Assembly: GCA_025765615.1 (NCBI GenBank)
Contig: JAIVFJ010000037.1
Location: forward strand, 310,001 to 374,000
Length of the DNA: 64,000 nucleotides
Direction of reading: 5' to 3'
From: Zopfochytrium polystomum
Taxonomy: Eukaryota > Chytridiomycota > Chytridiomycetes > Chytridiales > Chytridiaceae
Numbering within the stretch: position 1 is the first letter of the stretch; each line of letters starts with the position of its first letter. The translations under genes were made by a program, and so were the position numbers. Below, one piece after another: positions 36,622 through 48,481 of the stretch. The notes under the pieces were generated by a model. That model saw nothing but the letters and a program-made list of their open reading frames with translations, had not been told where the DNA came from and made no database searches.

Positions 36622-38856
36622 ATGAACCGCCAACGGTATCCCCACGATTACGATGGAAGCTATTCCATCCAGCAGGAGCAGCGTAACCCGCAGAACCAGC
36701 AAAACGATCATGTCTCGTCGTTGCAACAAGCATGCGACTGCCCTCCTCCTTCTGTGCGGCCGGAATCATACCCTCGACCTCAGTTCCAGGCGCCGCTAGA
36801 GGAGCAACCGCTCCTACACAAGCACCAACCCCTTCACCACCAGGCTCACTTTCAGCTTCCAATGCAGCAGCATGTTCAGAGCCACCAGCAGCCGCTCTCT
36901 TGCGCAGCCCTGCCACCTTACCCCGTCAAACTCGAGCCGTTGGCAGTAACTCCCGCTCCTGCGGTTCAAAATCGCCCGCGGACTTCCCTATCGCCCTCGT
37001 CGGTGGCTCCGCAGAAACCCGTTGCGTCGTCGAGCAAGTCGTCGGCCTCACACGTGTGCGCCAACTGCTCTGCAACCTCTACCCCCCTCTGGCGTCGAGG
37101 TCCCAAGGGTGAAGTTATTTGCAATGCATGTGGTGAGTAATGGCTTTTTGGGGCTCCCTCACTGGAATAGAATCACGTCGTCCTTGGCCTCTGGCTGCTG
37201 CCCACCAATTGAGGCGCCCCCGAATGATCGGAAATTGCGACGCACGCGGTCACGTGTTCCCAATTTTCTCTTCGTTTCCTCCCGCCCACCCCCCGGAACG
37301 AAGCTAAAATACTGGACGACGTGTTCTATTTGCATTGCCCGCATATCTGCAGTCGTCTAACGCTACCAATTTTTCATTCAAAAATGCTAGGTCTTTACAT
37401 GAAGGCCCGAAACACGTACCGACCAACCTGGTTGAAAAAGAAGCGCACCGGTGTGTCCGCGCTCAAGCGCGACGACGCAATCGAGAAGCAGTTGTCTCTC
37501 CCATCAGCCAATGGTACAGCTTCTTTGCCCGCGCAGCACTTTGCGAACCAGCCGCTGTCTGTTGAACCAATTTCCACGAATGCGCCGGGTCCGGTCCTCG
37601 CCCCGAAGGTACCCGAGGTCCGCCCTCCTTTTCCGACACCTGCTCAAACCGCCAGTGGACCTTGCCTTCCACAAGAGTTGATTCCTGCCGAAGGTGGCCC
37701 GGCCGGAGTGAGCGAGGAGCCTGCCGGACAAGCTGCGTCAGGTCGCGATCAAATGTCGTGCACCAACTGTGGAACGACAGCCACTCCGCTTTGGCGAAGA
37801 AACGAGAAAGGCATGCCCATCTGTAACGCCTGTGGCCTGTACTTCAAGCTGCATGGGGAGCGTCGTCCGGTCACAATGCAGCGAGCGGTTATCCGCCGCC
37901 GCAAGCGGGTTGTTGCACCACAAAAGTCGGAGCAGTTGGCGGTCGCACCGGATTTGGCTGGACACAACATCTCTTTTCCCGCAGTGGAAATAATGCCTGC
38001 TTCGCCCTCCGTCCCATCGCAGCAACTTGCCGCTGCACCGCTCCCACAGAGTGGTCCACGCTTCATTCCGCCCGCTCCTGGAACCCAGCAGATCCTGCCG
38101 GCCGTTGCTTCGAGCCCGGTCCGTGGCACAGCAGCCCTTACCGTAGAATGCTCACCGACCCCAGGCCAGTCTGCCCCTATGCAGTTCCCTGGTGGCAAGT
38201 CTCGCGAGGAAATACTGGCTGAGCTAAACGAACTCATCGCCTCACGCGAGCGTCTGCTTTCGGGCGGCTCCCCTGTGCTGGAGCCGTCACGGTTCCACCC
38301 ATACGAGCGCCCGCCTGTTCCAACTGGGCCATTTGCACCTGCGCATGTGCGCAGATCGCCTGGGGCGGCAACTGCGATGGGCCGGTCTGGTATGCCCTCT
38401 CCTGCCGTTAGCAGCCACTCGCGCACAGTTAGCCCGCACCTTCCTCCGCCGCAGACAGCGCCAGTGGTTCCACCCCCGCGACAGCAGCCTGCCCCCGGCT
38501 TCCGCCTGCCGTCGATCCGCAATCTTATCGATGTCACTGAAGGCACCGTACACCAAACCCCTTTGCCCACGAGCCCGCATTCAGGATACGGCCAACTGCC
38601 ACATCCGCACTACAGCGCAGCCACGTACACCGGCCACCCCCATCCTCCCCCTCCACATGGTCCTCTTCCATTCGATAACGGGTCCGCCTCGCCGTCTCAA
38701 AACATGGGACAGCTGTCCCCCGCGCTCTCGTCGGTTACATCTTCCCCATCGTTGCACGGTGGGTCGAACGTGGGGTACAACTCCCCCGCCAGCGGAGGCA
38801 GGTCTCACTGCAACCTGATGACTTTGGCGGCGATCTCCTCTGCCTTTAGAGAGTGA
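36622..38856 (+). CDS. GATA-type transcription factor with two zinc fingers (SreA/Urbs1-like)
   Basis: Exons 36622-37132 and 37391-38856 (phase 1, donor GTGAGT, acceptor CTAG). Finger 1 is [14 protein letters not shown]...CNACG, with the intron inside its last Cys region, and continues [13 protein letters not shown], the hallmark of the N-terminal finger of fungal siderophore/iron repressors. Finger 2 is [14 protein letters not shown]...[16 protein letters not shown] followed by basic RRRKR. A predicted C-terminal coiled coil ([20 protein letters not shown]) also fits that class. The N-terminus is Gln/His/Pro-rich. The linker between fingers (about 37400-37750) has only one Cys and lacks the conserved Cys-rich iron-sensing segment, so iron control is uncertain. 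It binds GATA sites in the nucleus. Stop at 38854-38856. Confidence 0.9.
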
Positions 38857-40333
38857 GAGTGGCCGAGACATGATCGTTTGATGCGTGCGACCATCTACTT
38901 TGTCAACCTTTTTTATGTGGATCGAAGGCACCTCGTTCCTTGTTCTCCTAATGCCGTTATGCCGCGACTTTCCTCCCCTCAATTGCCCATCGCGTCTTGT
39001 ATCCCTTTATGTAGTTTTGTTGTATCCTTCAACCCACTGCCTCTGCAGCTTGGAGACCTGTCTCACCGAGACAGGTCCTTGTTGGCAGAGCGCAGTAAAC
39101 TAATTCCTTTGAACTCTCTCCAGCTTCGCGCTTTTACCCCCTCTCCACTCTTCCGTCTCTTTGCGCTTGTTCGAGTCCTGTTCCCACTCTCTCCAGCGAC
39201 TTGCGCTACCGTGCTCGTGGACTCACCCTGCCAGTTTCCAGTCGTCCTTTCGAACCAAGCAGCGGGCGTTCGCATCCTAGTTTTTTTTATCTTCAACTCT
39301 GTCCTTTACCTTTACTCCTTAGTTTTCCATTACTCCATTATTCCTTTTTTCCCCCCACTACTTCGTCCCTTTTTGTTCTTTTCTTTATCTTCCTTATGAC
39401 TGTTGAAAGCAAAAACAAAAACGAGCGCATCCCCGTTAATTCCGTTATGCTTGCTCTCTTATTACTAAAGCGTTTCGGCCTGGTGCGCACGGAGTCTGCG
39501 CTGGGGTGGGAGGAGTCTCAGAATTCGCAACGGACAGCTTGCGAATTGCATTTCTTCTCGCTGCCGCCTGCGGCCTGCTATCCATCGCGAGTGTGAAGGA
39601 AGAAAAACAGCGACAAGCGCGCGAAGCCGGCGTGAATTAAGGCACATCAGGCAAAAAATCCCGATCTCTCAACACCAATCTTGTGCCAATCCACTGTTAA
39701 TCGAGTGCCATAAAATCCTCTGCTTCTTAGTCAGAATCAAAGTGTGATCAACAATCCACATTTTCCCAACAGACGCACTCAAACCCCCGCACCGAGCAGA
39801 AAAGTTTGCGTCGCGTGCGCCACCTCAACAAGAAATTGTTCAGCTCAAAGCCAGGAACAAGCAAAGGTGGAAATGTCCCTTGTTGCCTGGAGGGCAACCC
39901 ACTGCTGAGGATGGCAAAACAGCAAACAGAATGTCATGGGAATCCGCACAGTAATATCAAAATTTCTTGATTTCACCCTCACGCACTCTTCGATATTTGT
40001 GGAATGTTCGCCAAATAAGTTAGTCGCACAACAAACAGCAGTCCATTTAAAGGTATTTTTACAGTATCTGTGGCCATATTCCAGCAACATCCCGAAAACT
40101 TTGTTTTCACTCCGCTAACTCAGAAATAAGTAAAACAATTGTTGGTTTTCTTCTTTCTGTAATGAACAACAAGTGCAAAACAAATGCGAAAAGCGCCGAG
40201 AACCAAGTTCTCCGGATATTGCTTTAAGTAGCAATTCAAAAACAAAAAGCAACGCCCACCAGACAATGTGAAAAGCTTGAAAAGTGAGAGGCGCTGAGGC
40301 AGTTTCGCTGACACATTTGAAATTCTCAAAAAC
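38857..40333. other. Intergenic, no gene seen
   Basis: 3' flank of the GATA gene, then the 3' flank of the converging TIR/NB-ARC gene. T-rich sequence near 39275-39400; no recognisable coding block. Confidence 0.55.
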
Positions 40334-43300
40334 TCATCCCTTTGCGGTTGCGAGCGTGTCTTTGGCAGCTTTCAAGGATTCCTTGATCTTCACTGGGTCA
40401 GAATCTCCAGCACCAGTTTTGTCAATGATGGCCAAAGCTTCTTCAAGGTATTCAATCGCCTGCGTGAAGTTCTGCTCATTGAGGCTGATTTCTCCCATGA
40501 CCCACAGAACCTCGGCAACGTCATCGTGAGTCCGAGTGTCAAACACTTGAAGGTAGATTTCTAATGCTTCTTTGCAACACGAATTGGCTTGCCGGTAATT
40601 TCCAAGGGCGTTTTCAGCTTTGCCCAAACCCACTAACGTCTTCCCAACTGAGCCGTGCACTCGTGTCCCAAACACTTGAACTTTGACATCCAACGATTCT
40701 TTCATGTGCTGAAGAGCCTCATTGAAGAGGTGCTGAGCTAGCGCCACCTCCCCCAGGTTGCGTAGAGTAGATCCGATCTTGAAATGCACTCTTGTTTTAT
40801 ACACCGTCTGGCCGATCTCCAGACTCTCTTCAAAATAGCGACGAGCCTCTTTAAGACGACCCATAGATAGAGCAACATATCCCATTCCCTCCAATGGGTG
40901 AGAGGACAATTCAGAGCACCTTCCATACAATTCATCAGCAATCTGAAGACTCTCCTTATAATACTGAAGAGATTCTTCAAGTCTGCCCAGTTTCCGTGCA
41001 GTCGCCCCCATGTTGTTTAGTCTGGCTGACACACGATCATCTGCATTTTTGCCCAGCAATTCCAAGAGGGCATTGTACGATTCCTGGAAATACCGAAAAG
41101 ACTGCTCATATTGGCCTTGTCGATGTGAAAGTGCTCCCATTCCATTTAATGTGTTTGACACGCTGGCATTGGCTCGAGTTCCATACACTGAGAGTTTTGA
41201 GCGAAGAGCCTCTTGGAAAATATCCATCGACTCCTTGTAAAGTCCAAGTTCCATTAATGAAACTGCAAGAGTGCTCAAAGCATCAGCTACAAAGGCATGC
41301 TCCCTTGTTCCAAGCAATTCTTCCGCCTTTTGAACAAGGAGCTCAAGTTTGCTTCTGCCACTATTCAACTTGGCAAAAGTATTGTCTATCATCGCATCCA
41401 AGTGGCATATTTGCAACCAAAGGACGGGCCAGACCTCCACTTGGGACTCTTTGCAATTTGCCAGAAAGTGAGAATGGTTTGCCATGCGAGCCTGCTGAGC
41501 AGAAAGGCTCAAACGCTCTCCATATCCCATAACATTCAAGTAAGCTTTGCATGCACAACCAAATGCCTGCGAGGTATCAACTGATGTGAGCTCCTTTGCC
41601 AAGTCTCGAATGATGGTCTGGTGGAGGCTGTGGACAGAATAGATTCCATCAACTGACACTTGGCGTAATATTCCAACACTACTCAACCTCTTGAACACTA
41701 ACAACACTAATAGTGATGAAAAGAAAGTTAGATTTTGAGACTTATGTGCTGGGTCAGAAATCGGTGAGAAAAAAGCTTACCATCCACCTTGTCACTCTCC
41801 CCACCAATGCACTTGACAATCTCTAATACACAAGCCTTGACTAGTTGGGACTGCAATTGGGACCCATCCAGCCATCCAATGCAAGCAAACAGCATAATCG
41901 CCATCCTCCCCTCAAGAGTCTTCTCCAATTCCTTCATGCTGAGCATCACCAGCTCCACCAAAGATTTCTGCTGAATGTTTTCTGGCTCAGCCAAAATCGT
42001 TTGGAGGTTCAACTCAATATCATCAAGATCTACCGACTTCAAGTCACAGTAAGAGACCAGCTGCTCAATCACAATGGGGTAGCCTCCAAGTTTCTTCAAG
42101 AATTCATCAAACACGGTTGATGAGGAGAGACCAGCAGTTAAGAGAGCAGGGCAACGCTCAAGAAGATATGCTTTCACAACTTCAAAAGTCCACAAATCAG
42201 CTTTCACAACTTGATATGACGCAGCCAAAGACCGATTCATCACTGCTCTTGAAAATGCACCCCCAGGAACTCTCTCCATTCTGGTTGTGACAACAAAGTC
42301 GCCACAGAGCGTAGCATTTCCATCCAAAGATTCAAACAGCGTATTGACAACCTCAAAATTGTCCACACTATCAAACACATAAAGGAGCCTGCCAGGTTTA
42401 GACAGCCGTGATCTGAAAGCTTCCAAAGTCTTGGCATAGTTTCTTGTGCCAAAAGCATCACGCAAGGCACCAACAGCATTGTCCAGAGTAGCACAGTTGA
42501 TCCAAAAGATTCTCTCATACATCACAGTATTGGAAAACAAATCTTCATCTGCATCAACATCCAATCGCTTCCGAGCAGTTGCATACTGAATGAACATCTG
42601 AGCCAGAGTTGACTTCCCAATGCCAGCAATCCCACTAACAATGCAATGACCAGATAGAGCAAGGCCGCCCATCATCTGCTTCATCACAGCAACATCTGTA
42701 TAATATCTAAAGAAAGGCTGTGGTACGCCAGCAAGTGACTGATCTGAAAGCTGGGCAGGATAGAGCGCACTTAATATCTGATAAAACGCCATGTGGGGTG
42801 TCTTTGGATCCACAGGGATCATCTGACAGCTCTCAAGTGCTTGGGATGCTTGCTTGAGTCCATCGAATTTGGAGCCGCTTAGGTTCAACAAATTCTGCTT
42901 GTGAATGAAGAAAAAATCTGACTCATTCTGGTTGACAAAGTTACGTCCATGCTCTTCTTGATGCGAATTTTACCTCAGCTTTAACACAAAGGGGGATCAT
43001 AAGCTTCTTCAGTTGGACAGCAAACTCTATTTCTTTCAACACATTGTCTGGTTTCTGGGTTTTCAAAATGAGTTGTTAACATCATTACCTCGAAACAAAG
43101 GCAACTTACCCCATTCTCCAAGTTATCGATCATGATATCCCACGATTTCTTGCTTAGCAACAAAATCACAGCATGAGACCCCCTCAAGCCAGTGAGGAAT
43201 TCTTCTTCCCAGAGAGCGCCTTCCTTGATACACATTCTATCAAGGTATACTTTCATCCTGCCATCAAAGAAGCGGGAAGCAGTAGTCTCCAATCCAACAT

Positions 43301-43704
43301 GCAGCGCAGTTGCGAGTTCAGATTGAACTTTGTCACTTGGGGAGCGATCGACCCGGTAAGAGATGAAGAAGTCATGCTCCAAGGAATGGTGCTTGCGGCA
43401 ACCTTCCACCTTCTTTCGAAGCCCCTTATCATTAGCGGACACGGCTGGATTAGTGGAGTCTTGAAGTCAGTGAAATAGAACAAATAAATAAATTCGTTAG
43501 GAGGACGCAAATAATCATGCAAATGAGGCAAAGATCATCGCTCTCACCTTTGCGGGTGCTTTCACGTGTGGCTGCAAACAAGTCAGAATCGCTGGCTGCT
43601 TCACGGGTGGGTTCGCTGCCGCGGGTGGCCGCTGACGATCGGAACAATTCCAAGTTTTTGAAGAAGCTAAATACTGAATCGCGCAATTTGAAGGCGGCGG
43701 GCCA
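40334..43704 (-). CDS. TIR / NB-ARC (STAND NTPase) / TPR protein, NLR-like
   Basis: Exons (minus): 43704-43548, 43444-43110, 43054-42974, 42894-41781 and 41706-40334, all GT-AG with matching phases. About 1,021 residues are visible; no ATG precedes 43704, so an upstream exon is missing. TIR domain near 74-190: HDFFISYRVD (box 1), VYLDR, AVILLLSKKSWD and DNVLKEIEFAV, whose Glu pair sits where TIR NADases place the catalytic Glu. NTPase near 270-560: P-loop SGIAGIGKST, LLYVFDSVDNF (Walker B-like), VVTTRMERV (sensor 1) and GGYPIVIEQL (GxP). C-terminus: roughly nine kinesin-light-chain-type TPRs, e.g. LNNMGATARKLGRLEESLQY. By family knowledge such proteins oligomerise on ligand sensing; here that is inference. 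Confidence 0.85.
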
Positions 43705-43840
43705 CTGTAAGAGGGATCAGATTGCATGGGAGGTGAGGGGGAAGGCGGCGGGGGTCAGATCGGCATTTTCTGTGTAGATCTTCCAATTGATTCGAGCTGT
43801 CGGTCTGTCAGGATCGATGTCGTGCTCAGATCAACTTCAA

Positions 43841-44770
43841 TCACGGAGTTGGTGACGGCATGGAAGGAAGTGTGTGGAATGGGCAAGGATGCATATGCGC
43901 GCGGATCGAGGAAGGGAGTGTGCGGGGGCGGCGGAGCAAGCTTGACCGACCCACCCACCTTGCTGCCGCTGCCCTGGGCCTTGTCCATCGCTCTGGTCGT
44001 CGGATACCCTTCTTTCCTAATCGAAATATCCGTCGTTTTTCCGTTTCTTCTTTGTTTTGTGTCTGCGAAATAAGATTGCGCGTTTTTGCATCATCGGCCA
44101 TCCAACGAGTGCCGTTGCTCCCGGCGTACACGGCTTCGACGTAGCTGGGCCGCGTGGTGGTGCCGTAGATCGGGGCGACCACGATGCTGGTGTTGGTCAG
44201 GTTGACGACGGCGGAGGCGGTGGGGATCGGCGTGCCGACCGCGCCGAGGTACAGCCCCGAGGCGTAACCGCAGGTCGCGTTTTCCCTTGTCCGAGAGGAT
44301 GGGCGCCTCTTTCCACTTGTCGACCATGTCGGCATACGGTTGAAAGTCGGCGCGTACCTTCTCAAAGCCGGTCTTTCCGCGAGACTGAAGGTAGAGCGCG
44401 CCGCGTTGACGACGGTGATTGTGTGGATGAGCTCGATGGGGGCTACGTCGGGCCAGGCGGGGGCGTCTGTAACGGTCAGTGGGGAAGTGCGGCGTCGATA
44501 CTCTCGCCGCATGTTGGTCCTGAGGGCCAGCTCGACGCGTAGTTGGTGGCCAGGTTAGGAAGCCCGTCCACCGCGGGGCCGAAGTGATCGACGCCGCAAT
44601 TGCCGCTACGGCCGTAAAGACGATGGACTTGGCCAGAGCAAGGCGAGGACAAAGCGAAGGGAGAACTTTGGACCCGCTGCTGTGGCACTTTTCCTCTACT
44701 TATATTCAGTACGAGTGGTGTACTTGTTTGCGCCATCTGGATTCTACGCGCGCTCACGTGTGCTTGACCA
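43841..44770 (-). CDS. Possible secreted protein, exon structure unresolved
   Basis: Protein-like blocks occur on the minus strand in three frames: LAKSIVFTAVAAIAASITSA (hydrophobic, signal-peptide-like, near 44620); DGLPNLATNYASSW (near 44550); PAWPDVAPIELIHTITVV (near 44440); ADFQPYADMVDKWKEAPILS (near 44320); then TCGYASGLYLGAVGTPIPTA and ASAVVNLTNTSIVVAPIYGT (44270-44160). The last change of frame coincides with GGGAAAA near 44286, where one G fewer restores continuity. I recognise no family. It lies directly upstream of the NLR-like gene on the same strand. Confidence 0.3.
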
Positions 44771-45113
44771 TTTTTGGTGTCCCACGCGAAACTAGGCGCT
44801 GCCACAGCTGCGGATCGTACGGACTTCAAGAGTTTGCAAAGGAACGAACAGTGGATAGAGTGGGCGAGGAGTCGCCGAGAAGAGGTGGAACGGAAAACCG
44901 CGCGGTGGAGCTCACGCGCGACAGGGGGTCATTCATTCGTGAATTTATTCGTAAAGGGAGTAAAGGGAGAGGAAGTCCCGTTCAGTTGTCAATTGTCGAG
45001 GAGGGATTGTGCTTCGGCCTCTGCTTGAATTTCCCCATGGACCGTCATTCATTCGTCGCAGCCACGGGCACTCTTCGACGCTTACGGCACTATTATTTTT
45101 GTGGACGACCGAA

Positions 45114-45377
45114 TCACCGATCGCTGTTCACACGTGCCCTCGATAGATGAGACTCCATTTTCCTTGCATGTGTTCCGTCGTCGTTGAGGACTTCCATGAC
45201 GTCAACATTTGATGGACGAGCGGGGCGGTTGTAGACGAGGGTGGCGTTGTAGAGCGGAAAACGGGCAAGAATGTTCTCCTCTCTATTTGTCTGAGGTGTC
45301 CACCCCACTCGCCGACGCTTCCACATGGAGCACACAGGGCACTCATTCTTGGTCAACTTTTCGTGCCATGAATGCAC
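45114..45377 (-). CDS. Small Cys-containing ORF or exon, unrecognised
   Basis: An open minus-strand stretch of about 87 codons with natural-looking composition, including KNECPVCSMWKRRRVGW and ARFPLYNATLVYNRPARPS. It has no ATG at its left end (GTG), so if real it is an exon. No family is recognised. Confidence 0.2.
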   Translation of the reverse strand: MHSWHEKLTKNECPVCSMWKRRRVGWTPQTNREENILARFPLYNATLVYNRPARPSNVDVMEVLNDDGTHARKMESHLSRARVNSDR

Positions 45378-45610
45378 CGACAGGTCGTTTAGAGAGCAAC
45401 TACTGGCCGTACGGGCTTGTTAACAGCCTCAAAACAGCTTTCTTTCCCGCCCGCCTGGCGCGCCCGAAACCTTGACGGGGGCTTGCGTAGTGGGGTGAAG
45501 ACAGGAAGCAACCTCGCATGGCTGTCCGCCCGTCCGTCCGTCTGTCTGTCTGTCTGTCCCTATTTGAAGTTTTTTGCGTGTGGATTCGTGTATCCGACAG
45601 AACATAGAGA

Positions 45611-45614
<4 letters not shown>

Positions 45615-45703
<89 letters not shown>
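45615..45703 (+). repeat. (GA)n microsatellite, about 89 bp
   Basis: Nearly perfect GA dinucleotide run about 190 bp upstream of the first LRR gene's ATG. A (GA)n(GT)n run occupies the corresponding position upstream of its paralogue. Confidence 0.97.
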
Positions 45704-45708
<5 letters not shown>

Positions 45709-45895
45709 GAGACAGCAGGCTGATGATGGCCCCCCGCTGGGTGCCACCCGTTGTAAACCCACTCGCTGCCCTGTTCTTTTTCTTTTTTATCTCTCCCCAT
45801 CAGCAACGCCCCCTCCCCACCCCACCCAAGTTCTCACCCTTTTCCGCTCCCCCTTTCCTCTCCCTCTCTCCCTCCGCCAGCAGCAGGTAGGTACT

Positions 45896-48481
45896 ATGGC
45901 ATCCACCCCCGCCACCACCACCACCTTCACCGCGACTCTCGCCGCCGCCGCCGTTTCTGCGACCGGATCGGCTGTCGCCTCAATCCTCGGCACCGCCGCC
46001 CTCGCCGTCACCGCCACCCTCGCCTCTGTCCGCGGCCTCATCTTCTCCTCCCACTACCACTACTCTGTCGACCGGGCGCCTCCAAAGCCGGGTGTCGACT
46101 GCCCGCGCGCACCTGAAACCGCCCTGCTCATTGTGAAAACCCAGGGCAATGCCATGCTGCCGGCGTCCTGCTGCGTGTGCATGCGGCTCGGGGACAGAGC
46201 TGCGCGAGCTGTGAGGGACTTTGTTGCGGCCGCGGCGGCGGCAGCAGCACTAGGTGGTCCGAGTGCGGGTGGAGGCAGAAGGGGAGGTGGCGGCGATGGA
46301 GTGGGTGGCGTCGACGCGGACACACACATGAACGCGCCCCGCAAAGCAATGCTGGACGGTCCTCCTCCAGCGGCGCCGGCGGCACCAGACTTTACCCTAC
46401 CTATAACCATCGAGTTCCCAAACAACAACTTTAGCGACGTGGGTGCGAGCCTCATAGCGGGCGCCGTCGCGCAGGACACTGAACTCGACAGCCTGACGCT
46501 ATGCGTCAGCACCATGGGCGCCGTCGGCCTCGAAGCCGTCGCAAACGCCGCCCGTGGCCACCCGTCCCTCACCAAGCTGGCTCTGCTGGGCCTGCGCCGC
46601 GACGCGCACCCCTCACTCCGCCCGGTCGCCGATACGTTGCTGGACGCCCGCTCGGACGCCAAGCTCGCGTCGCTGTGCTTGAGCTGCGACGGCGCCCTGC
46701 CCGACGATTGGGACGCGCTCTGCGCCGCGATAAAGGCGTCGGCCTCTGTCCGCTTCCTGTCGTTCACCTCCGACGAATTCGGACCGGCCCACGCCGCAAC
46801 CCTCGCGCCCGCTCTGCACGCGCTGACTACCCTGTCGCTTGGCATTCCCCGCGACGACGTGGAAACGGCGGTGCGGCTTGCGATCGGCGTGGCTGCTGCG
46901 CGAGCTCTGCGGCATCTCGAGATCACGCACTGCCGAGTGCCCGTCAGAGACAAGGGCGCGTTTCGGAGACCCGTTGCGGTGGTGCTGAAGGCGCTCGCGA
47001 ACCACCTGGCGGTGGAGAGCATCGTGTTTTCGAGCATGAGGCCGCGCCAGGGCGTCAAGTCGTTGGTAGACCCTGAAGAAGACGACAACGACGACGACGA
47101 CGGCGGTGACGACCAGAGCTGCGCCGGCGTCGGCGGAAGTGCTCTGGGACGCGCAATAGAGGCTATGTTGTCTTATCCGGCATCCCGCCTGCGGGTCCTG
47201 AAGGTGGACGTTCCGTTCACAGCGGCCGACGCGCGCAGGATGACGGCCGGCCTCGCGCGCAACCAGACGCTGCAGGAGCTGTTTATGGAAGACTCGGCTA
47301 TGCCACCGAGCGCCGCGGCGCCGCTGGCGTCTGCGATACAGACGCATCCGACCCTGCAAGTCATTGCCGTCCCCAACAACGCATTCGACCACGCCGGAGT
47401 CGTCGCAATCGTCCGCGCCGCCGCCCTTGCCACCGCCGACCCCAACTTGCGGCACGCGTCCTCCCTCCCGTCCTCATTGCTACTATACCACCCTCCCGTC
47501 ACCTGCCTGCACACAATCGACATCCGCCCGGCGTCGTACGAGGCAAGAAACGCCTCCGCGTTGGTCGACTGCGTCGTCGCCGTCGCGAATCTCATCCCGC
47601 GCCTCCGCCTGCGGTCCCTCCACTTCCTCCCCGTCCGCGCAACAGCACCCGACTCCATCGCCATCCACTCGCGCCTCCCGATCCCCGCACGCGCGCTCGA
47701 TAACATGTACACCGGCGTCGCCGCTGAGGGGTACTGGCTGCACGAGTCTGACCTCTTTGACTGGTTCCCGCCGGATACCCCTCGCGCCAGGTGCCTGTTT
47801 GACCTCGCCGTCGTCCGCGCGCACCCGCAGTTGCGGTGGACACGCTACGACGACGACGACGACGACGATGACGGCAGCGGTAGCGGCGACGAAGGCGACG
47901 GCGACGACGACGCGGACGCGGAATACGTCGGCGGCGGGCGAAGAAGAAGCAGCCCCCGCCTGCGCCTGCCGCCGGCACCGCCGCCGCTCGCCCCGCCAAC
48001 CTACTACACCCACCCAACCACCCAACGCCGCGCCCTCTGCGCCGCCGTCGCCCGCCGCCGCGCCGCAGCCTGTCGAACAATCCTCCGCACAGGCCGCCTG
48101 CTCTCCTGGCTGGCCGCTGCCCGCCGCATCCCGGCCCCGCTCGCCCGCACCTTCCTAGAGGCCGTCGCCGCGTCCGCGGTCGCTGACTCGCGCGAAGATG
48201 AAGACCGAGACGGGGTGGTGGGCTTCCTGTGCGGCGACGCGATGCTGCCGATGCACGTGTGCAGGGTGGTGGTCAAGGCTGTGTTGGAGCGCGACGCGAT
48301 TGGGAGGATTGCGCCGCCGGCGGTCGGCGGGGAGGCGGCGTCGCGACGACGGGGTGGTGTTGCGGGAAGGAGGGCGTGGGTGAGGAGGTTTGATGATGCG
48401 GCGTTTTATGGGGCGTGTGTTGCGTACTTGAGGGACGCGGAAGCGCGCAATGCGGCGGCCGCGGTGGTGGTCGTGGAGTGA
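45896..48481 (+). CDS. Leucine-rich-repeat (RNI-like) protein, N-terminal membrane segment
   Basis: Single-exon ORF of 861 residues. The N-terminus has a hydrophobic Ala-rich helix (SILGTAALAVTATLASVRGL, residues about 29-48). Ribonuclease-inhibitor-type repeats follow: ALLGLRRDAHPSLRPVADTL, LTLCVSTMGAVGLEAVANAA, LRVLKVDVPFTAADARRMTA, QELFMEDSAMPPSAAAPLAS and LQVIAVPNNAFDHAGVVAIV. An acidic loop (EEDDNDDDDGGDD, about residue 395) and a second (D-rich, about 650) interrupt it. The C-terminal third is Ala/Arg-rich and helical. Such LRR folds bind proteins; no enzyme signature is seen. A paralogue lies at 58.3-61.0 kb with the same order, including both Asp runs and FYGACVAYL near the end. G+C is very high, so antisense ORFs are long but spurious. 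Confidence 0.8.
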   Translation: MASTPATTTTFTATLAAAAVSATGSAVASILGTAALAVTATLASVRGLIFSSHYHYSVDRAPPKPGVDCPRAPETALLIVKTQGNAMLPASCCVCMRLGDRAARAVRDFVAAAAAAAALGGPSAGGGRRGGGGDGVGGVDADTHMNAPRKAMLDGPPPAAPAAPDFTLPITIEFPNNNFSDVGASLIAGAVAQDTELDSLTLCVSTMGAVGLEAVANAARGHPSLTKLALLGLRRDAHPSLRPVADTLLDARSDAKLASLCLSCDGALPDDWDALCAAIKASASVRFLSFTSDEFGPAHAATLAPALHALTTLSLGIPRDDVETAVRLAIGVAAARALRHLEITHCRVPVRDKGAFRRPVAVVLKALANHLAVESIVFSSMRPRQGVKSLVDPEEDDNDDDDGGDDQSCAGVGGSALGRAIEAMLSYPASRLRVLKVDVPFTAADARRMTAGLARNQTLQELFMEDSAMPPSAAAPLASAIQTHPTLQVIAVPNNAFDHAGVVAIVRAAALATADPNLRHASSLPSSLLLYHPPVTCLHTIDIRPASYEARNASALVDCVVAVANLIPRLRLRSLHFLPVRATAPDSIAIHSRLPIPARALDNMYTGVAAEGYWLHESDLFDWFPPDTPRARCLFDLAVVRAHPQLRWTRYDDDDDDDDGSGSGDEGDGDDDADAEYVGGGRRRSSPRLRLPPAPPPLAPPTYYTHPTTQRRALCAAVARRRAAACRTILRTGRLLSWLAAARRIPAPLARTFLEAVAASAVADSREDEDRDGVVGFLCGDAMLPMHVCRVVVKAVLERDAIGRIAPPAVGGEAASRRRGGVAGRRAWVRRFDDAAFYGACVAYLRDAEARNAAAAVVVVE

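Noticed and set aside
44584..45150. Plus-strand ORF of 188 codons
   Set aside because: It overlaps the better-looking minus-strand blocks, and its composition is uneven with no recognisable motif.
45615..45703. Regular repeats as a CRISPR-like array
   Set aside because: It is a plain GA dinucleotide run with no spacers, and this is a eukaryotic genome. The same holds for the CA, CTGT, ACAG and GAA tracts.
46060..47088. Long minus-strand ORF (342 codons) antisense to the first LRR gene
   Set aside because: Codon-position GC bias of the very GC-rich sense gene keeps the antisense frame open. Composition is low-information and there is no homology-like motif.
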